Source of the DNA: Yponomeuta sedellus
Lineage: Eukaryota > Arthropoda > Insecta > Lepidoptera > Yponomeutidae
Assembly (NCBI GenBank): GCA_934045075.1
Contig: OW203734.1
Span: 18,764,182 to 18,828,181, forward strand
Direction: 5' to 3'
Length of the DNA: 64,000 bases
Below, in pieces: positions 57,480 to 64,000 of the stretch. The notes below the pieces were generated by a model. That model was given only the letters and a program-made list of their open reading frames with translations. It was not told where the DNA came from and ran no database searches. The position numbers were made by a program, and so were the translations under genes. Position 1 is the first letter of the stretch. Each line of letters opens with the position of its first letter.

Positions 57480-57955
57480 AAATCAGGAATGAGAAGATCC
57501 ACAGAAAATCCCGACTTACCGGGCTTTTCTGTGGATCTTCTACAGCTCGAAGAATTGCTCTGTTGAAATGGCAGTGGGCGGGGCACATAGTACGAAGAAC
57601 TGAAGGCCGTTGGGGCGAAAAAGTTCTGACTTGGCGACCGCGGACCGGACGACGCAGCGTGGGCAGGCCCTCCACCAGATGGTCTGACGACCTGGTTACT
57701 GTGGCCGGGAGTCGCTGGATGCGAACGGTATAAGACGTGAAGCTTGGAAAACCATAAGTAAGGCCTGTGTCCGTTTGAGTCTACCGCCACCTTCTCCACG
57801 TCACCTGTTGGTTGGCTATAGAATAAAATACTATTTAGTTTTAAGCCCGCCAATTGTACTGTCTTTACAGGTACAATAAAGAATTTAATAACAATAATAA
57901 AATGTCCTGCAGTGGGCGTTAAATGGCAGATACTGATAATGATGAAAAAACAAAA
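57480..57955 (+). pseudogene. RTE C-terminal remnant, rearranged and interrupted
   Basis: Encodes ALLKWQWAGHIVRRTEGRWG then VLTWRPRTGRRSVGRPSTRW. AGAAGATCCACAGAAAA at 57,492-57,508 is an exact inverted copy of 57,525-57,541. A retroelement tail (GTACAATAAAGAATTTAAT) interrupts the end at about 57,776-57,897, after which GTCCTGCAGTGGGCGTTAAA completes the RTE tail. Confidence 0.65.
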
Positions 57956-58380
57956 CATTGTCTCTACTACCATAACGAAAGAAAAGTGTTACAGTTTCCT
58001 GTTTACACACACCTACTTTGTCATTACATACTTGTAATTATTATGAACATTACATTTGTACACCTATTGTATTGTAACTTCATACCATTGAATGAGTACC
58101 TATTGTCGATATCATCAACATCTATCTCGCTCACTCCTAAAGCATTAGGCGAGCATATTGACTGTTACTTTTTTATGTTACTCGTAGCGACGTATTTTTT
58201 CCTTTGCGAGATGCATTCGGGCTTGCTTGCAGCCCTCATACTGTTTTGGCTCGCGCCTACAACCACACGCCCACAAATAATAATTGTACTTGTGAGAACA
58301 TCTAAGTAAAACCCTGCGTTAAAGATACCTAACGATATCTTTAACGCAGATATCTTTAACGCAGGACCCGTTTCAAAAGC
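57956..58380. other. Unassigned spacer
   Basis: A 128-codon frame to 58,309 shows no domain and starts inside RTE tail sequence. GATATCTTTAACGCAG is repeated in both orientations near 58,320-58,360. Confidence 0.35.
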
Positions 58381-58386
58381 TTGATT

Positions 58387-58660
58387 TTAAAAACCTATTT
58401 AGAGGCTAAAAATTCCACCCATGCCGGGACTAGAATCCGTGATGCAAATTACTTCAGCCATATGTCGCTACCTGTACGTAATATAGAGAGTATTGTAAAA
58501 GAGGTTCGAAATTTCACTAATGCCGCTAAGTCGCCCATTAGCTCAGTTGGGAGAGCGCTGGCGCGGTTAGCCAGAGGTCGCGGGTTCGAGTCCCGGCATG
58601 GGTGGAATTTTCAGCCTATAAATGTTTTTAAAATTGTCCTTAGGGCGGGTTAGTGCATTA
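58387..58660 (+). mobile_element. SINE-1 with inverted 5' end
   Basis: 58,387-58,436 is the inverted tail (AACCTATTTAGAGGCTAAAA to CCGGGACTAGAATCC); 58,437 onward is a direct copy starting GTGATGCAAATTACTTCAGC. Confidence 0.7.
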
Positions 58661-58664
58661 ATAA

Positions 58665-59405
58665 ATAATAATAATAAATATTCATAGACATACTACACAG
58701 ATCTCGTTAGCCCTATACTAAGTACAACTAAATGACTTGTGTTATACTCGTAGGTGCTAACCCGACGATAGATTTAATACTGTTACGGGCTAGGGTTCTG
58801 GATTTAGATGTAAAACGCCAATGACAAATTCTTAGGATTTATTCACGCAGGGTCTGGTCTGCAGGTCTTCACGACACGAAGTCCACACGTAGATTCCAAT
58901 CGCAGGTCCAATCGAAGTCCAATAGTATCGCTGAGGTCGTAGGTTATCGCTCGTATCGCAGGTATGTTCACTTGAAGTTCACTCTTCGCTATTCCAAACG
59001 GAACTGACAGCGCGCCGCGGCGACCGCTATTTATATCCGCCGGCAAGGATTCTAGAACATTCAAGTACGTACCTACACTCGGTGCACGCGGCAACGACTC
59101 TAGAACAAAGTCCTTGTCAAAGAGATTTGAACCTTATACTAGTGGACATATGAGTCACTATTGCTTGCAGCGTTTTATTGTTTACTAAAACGCAGCATGC
59201 GGCGACTATTCGATAGGCTTCCAGAAAGCTCTATTCTAGATGGTTCGGGATAGGACCGCGACAATACAATAAATACATAGATAACGTCCAAGACCCGAGA
59301 CAAACTAGAAAAGTTCGTTTCCTAGTTTGACCCGGCCGGGGATCGAACCCGAGACCTTCGGTTTTGCAGTCAGCGTGCTAAACCGCTGCGCCACCGAGGT
59401 CGAGG
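58665..59405 (-). mobile_element. SINE-3 copy split by a solo LTR
   Basis: Tail 58,665-58,780 and head 59,264-59,405 rejoin to the 30.1 kb form. The head has B box GGTTCGATCCC and GGCGCAGCGGTTTAGC on the minus strand. Confidence 0.7.
58781..59263 (-). mobile_element. Solo LTR (483 bp) with 4 bp target duplication ATAC
   Basis: TG...CA termini (minus strand TGTCGCGGTCC to CCCGTAACA), ATAC at 58,777-58,780 and 59,264-59,267. On the minus strand a TATAAATAG box (near 59,030) and AATAAA (near 58,840) are in LTR order. No internal retroelement genes remain. The length and 4 bp duplication suit a Ty3/Gypsy-type element. Confidence 0.75.
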
Positions 59406-59409
59406 TCGG

Positions 59410-60080
59410 TCGGTTATTAGAAAGAATATAAGTTTGATTTCATTTATGTACCCAACTTGTATCCCCGACGTGTCGGCAAACGTTACTAATTCCGTTTAAC
59501 GGAATTCACTTACTATTTACCTATGTAATATCTTGGCAGATAAGATAAAAATTCCAAAAATATACGCTTACTAACTACGGAACGTAATCACCACAACATT
59601 GGTATATTTTTATAATTGATTTATTGCCGAATAAATAAAATAATCTACATTGCAAAGATAAATTATCAACCATAATCAACATAACTAAAATACATGAAAA
59701 CTTCATCACTCTTTTAAATCATATAAAATTGACAATTCTTATAAACTATGAATGACAGTCAGAAAACGTTATTTATCCATTACTAAATATTATTTTACGT
59801 TTAAGGTTACAAGGACCGGCCGATCTCGTAGAAAACTACTTCATCCGGTTTTTAAAGTGTATTTTAAGGCGCTGGAGGGTGCTAACTTACGCCGCCAATG
59901 GAACAAAAATCAAAACTTGTTTTAAATAAGTTTTTTTTCAAAAAGTAACGTCAAAAATCTTAATATCTATGATAACTATTTTTAGAACATATCTACAGCC
60001 TAGAATGTGGTAACAACATCTAGTACTTTAGTAGATTTCCGCTAAAACGGCCATTTTTGGCGGAAATCGATTAGTCCTCT
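59410..60080. other. Unassigned AT-rich spacer
   Basis: No coding frame or shared repeat recognised. Confidence 0.35.
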
Positions 60081-60084
60081 GCAT

Positions 60085-60245
60085 CTACTTAGTGAGATGA
60101 TTTATACAGTGTCCAGTGGCATCTTCACTCACACTAGATGGGTGAATGGACCACTCACAAGGGGCATGGCTTTAGATGGTGTAGGCTTGCTCAGCACCTA
60201 TACCATCCTGACAGCTTATTCGGCCTAGCCCACAGGAAAGTAAAG
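60085..60245 (-). mobile_element. SINE-5 3' fragment
   Basis: GATGATTTATACAGTGTCCA and GCCTAGCCCACAGGAAAG match 6,695-6,860. Confidence 0.55.
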
Positions 60246-60389
60246 TCCTAGGATACTGATAAAACAAGTTACGATTTTCATTCCACTGGTGGCGCTACTT
60301 GGCACCCCCAGCGCCTTAAAACAAAACTCAAATCAAAAATTGAAGTGCTACCTTCCAAGTAAACTAGAAACTAAGACACTGCCCCGTTT

Positions 60390-60505
60390 TCTGATACATT
60401 AACAAGCCGTTAATCTAGTTGTTAACAAACTGTCAGTTGGCTAAAGTGCATACAAAAAAAACATTTGACAGATGTTAACAGTAGATTAACAGATTATTAG
60501 TGTAC
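60390..60505. repeat. Inverted-repeat element related to 14.75 kb
   Basis: TAATCTAGTTGTTAACAAAC and GATGTTAACAGTAGATTAAC are imperfect inverted arms. Confidence 0.45.
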
Positions 60506-60680
60506 GAGATACTTGGAGTAAGAAAACCGCCTGTGAGCTTACAATAACTTCATTCATGTAACATTTTTTTATAAGAAAAGGGCTTACTCTTAACCTCTAT
60601 CTAGCCCGAAGGTGAAGATAAGGTCTAGGATGAACCCAGTTTGCCCAGAATTAGCCTGTATACATCCTAAAGAGGTTCCG

Positions 60681-60981
60681 AGTGCTTAGTGCGAGTTTGA
60701 CAGATCCAATCGAATAACTTTACTGCCGCGTTAATCGAGCATTGAGTAGTGAGTATGAGTAAATTAACCGTTCGAACTGGCAAAACTCTGTCACTGTACA
60801 ACTCGCACTCGCGTTTATTCGTGTTTTGGCTGGTAAACGTGTTCACTTCTCAACGTAAACCATTACAACTCGCACTCAGCAATTTTAATTTCCATACTTG
60901 TCGCTAGGTGGCGCTTCCTCGATGCCATAGAAATATGAGTTTACGCGCGATCGAGTAGTTAAAAAACTCGCACTAAGCACT
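60681..60981. mobile_element. MITE-B copy 4 (301 bp)
   Basis: Same inverted ends; flanking triplets CCG and CAG. Confidence 0.75.
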
Positions 60982-61089
60982 CAGGTCCTAAGCGTTGGGA
61001 AAAAACGGACGCCGCGCGCCGGCAAGGTGTTCCACACTTTGGCTGAAACATAGGTAAACTTAGTATTTCAATTTTCTTAATGGTATTTC

Positions 61090-61617
61090 TTAATGATTCG
61101 CGATACTCATACCTACATAGTTATATATTAAACGGGTCAAATCGCGATTATTTATTAGGTAAAACGTAATTACCTTATTTCCCGACGTTTCGGCAGCGTT
61201 ACAGTTGCCGTGGTCTCGGGTAGACTGAAGAGGCGAGTACAGTCAATTATTGTCATATTGTGTCAATATACACATATTGTGGATAGTCACTATTCATTTT
61301 TCGCAGCTGGCCGACACACAACACTCACTACGCCGACGGACGGGTCCGGTGATAAGGCGCGTGACTTGTATTTACTTAGCGATGGATTCCACGTACTTAA
61401 AAGCTTGAAACCATCCTCTGTTGAAATTCTTGTATTTTTTTAATTCAATTGCTTCCCGAACGATTCTCCGGTAATACTGTCGATCGGTTGAGAGAACTTT
61501 CGGTCGATGTAGCTCGATCTAGTGTTTCGTTTCGGCCTCCAATAAATGCTCGCGTCGTGAAATAAGGTAACTACGCTTTACTTAATAAATAATCGCGATT
61601 AGACCCTGTTAATATAT
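61090..61617 (-). mobile_element. Penelope-like element, C-terminal coding end with inverted termini
   Basis: The minus strand encodes YYRRIVREAIELKKYKNFNR then, one frame over, WNPSLSKYKSRALSPDPSVG and VVCRPAAKNE before a stop. The REAIE...NR...W.P layout resembles the segment after the GIY-YIG domain of Penelope-like elements; this is recall of the family, not a search result. CGCGATTATTTATTAGGTAA (left) and TTACTTAATAAATAATCGCG (right) are inverted ends of about 50 bp, a known feature of that class. Confidence 0.5.
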
Positions 61618-61647
61618 TATAGGTAAACTTTTCTTCGTGTGTATGAC

Positions 61648-61860
61648 GACCTCTGTGGCGTAGCGGTAACGCGTCTACCTACCATGCAAGAGGTCCCGGG
61701 TCCGAATCCCGGCTGGAAACAAAAAAAAAGCCCAGGTCTTGGATGTTCACATGTTTGTGATGTCGTTGTTTCTGGTTCCCACGACACAGGGTATTCTAGT
61801 GTGGGGCCAGAAGCAATGTATGTGCTTGTATGTAAATGTTATGTTAAAATGTTATGTTAT
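61648..61860 (+). mobile_element. SINE-4
   Basis: GACCTCTGTGGCGTAGCGGT, B box GGTCCGAATCCC, CCCAGGTCTTGGATGTTCAC and a tail of ATGTTATGTTA repeats; lies just 3' of the minus-strand exon. Confidence 0.75.
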
Positions 61861-61902
61861 GTGTCATTCACCGCAGCCGCCTCTCGAGGTGAACTGGTAC
61901 GC

Positions 61903-62067
61903 CTAAGAGCCGCTGAACCAGTCGGAAGTCATGGAGTTGAAGAAGGAAGCGGCGCCGGAGCGGGCGTTGGCAAAGTTGATGGGCAGAGAGCCGGTCATCA
62001 GGTCCGATATGTTGTCGGCTCTGTGAGACCGGCTGGGGCTCGCTGTGTTGGGTGGTTTCTTCTTCTG
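61903..62067 (-). CDS. Last coding exon of an unrecognised host gene (54 residues)
   Basis: On the minus strand the acceptor ACCTGTTATTCCCCACAG opens QKKKPPNTASPSRSHRADN, continues ISDLMTGSLPINFANARSG and AASFFNSMTSDWFSGS, and ends in TAG (61,903-61,905). GC-rich third positions and the absence of any repeat match support a real exon. The first part is basic and Ser/Pro-rich; the end is small-residue/aromatic. The acceptor is a tandem CAGCAG, so one Gln may be optional. Upstream exons must lie right of 62,070, possibly beyond the window. Family not recognised; a SINE-4 sits about 40 bp after the stop. Confidence 0.55.
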   Translation of the reverse strand, partial: QKKKPPNTASPSRSHRADNISDLMTGSLPINFANARSGAASFFNSMTSDWFSGS

Positions 62068-62279
62068 CTGTGGGGAATAACAGGTTTGTAACTTATAGCA
62101 GTGTCAGTAAATTGGGGTAGGTGCCGCGTCTAAAACCGGTTGTTACATCATAACTTACAACATGACGAAAGATTTTTAAATCCGCTTCCATAATGTGCGG
62201 ACATATTTACTATTTACAAAAAAATATATATTTCAGTGTTAAACTAAAAATGTTAAAGCCATTTTTCTAAAATTATTTT

Positions 62280-62580
62280 AACATACATACATAACCTCAC
62301 GCCTGTATCCCAGAGGGGTAGGCAGATACCAGGGACTGCCACTTGCCACGATCCTGACAGACCACCTTCGCTTCATAAACTTTCATAAATCGTTGCATGC
62401 ACGCACGCCGGTTCCGGGTACTTTTTATCTTTCCCTTTGCTAATACATCCCCTATTTGGTCGATGAATGTCCGCCTGGGACGTCCCTTACCAGCCCTTCC
62501 ACTCACATTCGCAATGGATATTTCTTTCGTCAATCATTCTTCCTTCATCCTCTCCACATGTCCAAACTAACACAACAATT
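62280..62580 (-). pseudogene. LINE C-terminal remnant
   Basis: The minus strand encodes GRAGKGRPRRTFIDQIGDVL, RNRRACMQRFMKVYEAKVVC and a final KWQSLVSAYPSG, an insect endonuclease/reverse-transcriptase ending, followed by a GGTTATGTATG tail. Confidence 0.65.
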
Positions 62581-62722
62581 ATTTTAAATCGGTGGGAAAA
62601 CAGCTCGCAGTGTCATGGCGTCAAGTCTGACATCACACCTAAGTAAACAAACATCGTAATCACTAATAGCCACGGTGCACACAACAAAGCACGGGTGAAG
62701 TTTACCAAGGTTACCCTAAGCC

Positions 62723-62760
62723 TGACGTCACGCGGTGTGATTGGTGTTTCAGTCAAAATG
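62723..62760 (+). promoter_or_regulatory. Promoter-like motif cluster
   Basis: TGACGTCA (62,723), inverted CCAAT (GATTGG, 62,739), TTTCAGTC initiator (62,748) and AAAATGGCTG within 40 bp. The ATG at 62,758 opens only 20 codons. Confidence 0.3.
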
Positions 62761-62884
62761 GCTGAAAGCAGTATTATAATCTTTTATTTTGTTGAAAATA
62801 TTAGTAATATCTTTGTTTAAACTAAATCTGTGTTTTAAATCCTTTTAATATGCACTTTCCCCGAAAATCGTTAAAGCTCGAAAG

Positions 62885-63020
62885 TAAAAGTTCGAAATTT
62901 CACTTATGCCGGTGAGTCGCCCATTAGCTCTGTTGGAAAGAGCGCTGGCACGGATAGCCAGAGATCGCGGGTTCAAATCCCGGCATTCGTGAAATTTTTA
63001 GCCTCTAAATAGGTTTATAA
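62885..63020 (+). mobile_element. SINE-1 single unit
   Basis: TTCGAAATTTCACTTATGCC, tRNA unit (GCCCATTAGCTCTGTTGG, GCGGGTTCAAATCCCGGCAT) and tail CCTCTAAATAGGTTTATAAA. Confidence 0.7.
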
Positions 63021-63351
63021 AGCTGTGATTGTATGATATTGTCGTCACGCCTATTCGTTCCGCCATCCCCGCATTGATTAGCTAAGCGGGGTTAATCAGT
63101 AACACTTTTCTAGACACCCAGTTTAGTTTTGTGTTATTAACAGTCAATGTAATGTAACAAACCATACCATGCTGGTGTCGTACAATAACTGCAAAGAGTC
63201 ATGCGCGCATCAATTTAAAACAGGGCGATTAGAAACTAGATCACGAATAGAAAAAGTGGAAAAAAGATTACGTCCCCGTCACAGATTTCCTTCTGAATTT
63301 ACAACTACAGCGACGTCTCTTGACAGAAATATCCAGATCAGATCAGATATA

Positions 63352-63726
63352 TACAGGGCGTCCCACGGCTATGCCACATGGAGGGAAAGTACCTTTAATA
63401 TTGTAGATGGAACATTTGACTGAAAGAAGACATTATTTTAATTTCAAAAACAATCTAAACTGCTGATAGTATGTTATTTAGCAGAAAATTATCCTTATGA
63501 ATTATGATGAACCCTTCCGATCGGTGTGATAAAGCTACAGGGTAAGTTTTTTTCTCGTGTAGCGGGTTCAATTCCCGGTTCAACCGTGTAATTATTTAAA
63601 AATCTATGAATGCAGTTTAGATTGTTTTAGAAATTAGAATAATGTATTTTTTAAGTAAAATATTCCATCTACAATATTAAAGGTACTTTCCCTCCATGTG
63701 GCATATGATAGCCGTGGGACACCCTG
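63352..63726. mobile_element. MITE-E: about 60 bp terminal inverted repeats
   Basis: CAGGGCGTCCCACGGCTATG... at 63,354 is mirrored by the complement of CATGATAGCCGTGGGACACCCTG-type sequence at 63,703-63,727; both arms run through GCCACATGGAGGGAAAGTAC to ATTGTAGATGGAA. TA flanks both ends. The interior has CGGGTTCAATTCCCGG, a T-arm-like stem-loop. Confidence 0.7.
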
Positions 63727-63727
63727 T

Positions 63728-64000
63728 AGAATAAAACGTCGCTTTATTTCGTACCTATAGTAAAAACCTCTCATGACGTAACAATAAATCATTGAAAGAT
63801 ATCTTATTTTCAAGGTCAGGACAGGTTAACGTTCCTTCAAACAGACACGAAGTTAGTCACGTTAGATGGAACTATCGGCCACACATCACACCGATCATAC
63901 CATTACTGCTGGCAGCGGTAACACTGTTTGCAGAAAATCACTTTTAACAAGATAACCATTGAAGGGTCGACAAATTAAAGTGGGTGAGCCTAACATTCAA
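63728..64000. other. Unassigned window edge
   Basis: No feature supported. Confidence 0.4.

Noticed and set aside
57923..58309. 128-residue hydrophobic ORF
   Set aside because: Its start lies in an RTE tail; no domain and no acceptor or promoter is visible.
61090..61240. Hammerhead ribozyme in the Penelope-like terminus
   Set aside because: A CGAAAC core-like motif is present but the CTGATGA core with matching stems was not found.
61639..62091. 150-residue plus-strand ORF
   Set aside because: First half is SINE-4, second half is antisense to the better supported minus-strand exon.

Overview
This 64 kb window is AT-rich nuclear DNA from an insect, most likely a moth or butterfly. The case rests on spliceosomal introns, RTE- and Jockey-like LINE fragments, several tRNA- and 5S-derived SINE families, inverted-repeat (MITE-like) elements and Penelope-like debris. 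No bacterial, organellar or viral gene is visible. The species was not identified, and family names used here (SINE-1, MITE-B and so on) are local labels.

Three host genes can be supported. (1) The last exon of an unrecognised, probably single-pass membrane protein lies at 3,983-4,474 (+); its other exons are left of the window, and its upstream intron holds a nearly intact RTE-like retrotransposon (1-3,418, minus). (2) A complete five-exon gene for a secreted glycine/tyrosine-rich protein runs from a TATA box near 47,435 to a poly(A) signal at 56,487 (+). Its internal splice sites are all phase 1 (G|GTAA donors), giving about 230 aa, and its introns are full of repeats. (3) A last exon on the minus strand at 61,903-62,067 encodes a 54-residue C-terminus.

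The rest is mostly repeats. 1-12.4 kb: two RTE copies, a Jockey-like LINE nested in a SINE, SINE-1, 5S-SINE and MITE copies. 12.4-33.7 kb: SINEs, LINE 3' remnants, MITEs and palindromes. 33,705-35,644: an uninterrupted 1,940 bp GATA tetranucleotide array. 35.6-47.3 kb: more SINE and LINE ends and foldbacks. 47.4-56.5 kb: the glycine-rich gene. 56.5-64 kb: tandem/inverted duplication, RTE remnant, a solo LTR inserted in a SINE, a Penelope-like segment, the minus-strand exon and a 60 bp inverted-repeat element.

The most unusual signal is the SINE-1 family. Full copies are about 420 bp dimers of two tRNA-like units joined by a linker. At least nine copies in the window carry an inverted 5' piece, and three of these have both orientations enclosed by a single target-site duplication, so each arose in one insertion. 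This is the signature of twin-priming inversion and it yields perfect palindromes such as 24,198-24,385. Similar junctions occur in an RTE remnant and a 5S-SINE. Two MITE-B copies sit in repeats whose empty versions are also in this window, which reads out a 3 bp CWG target duplication directly.
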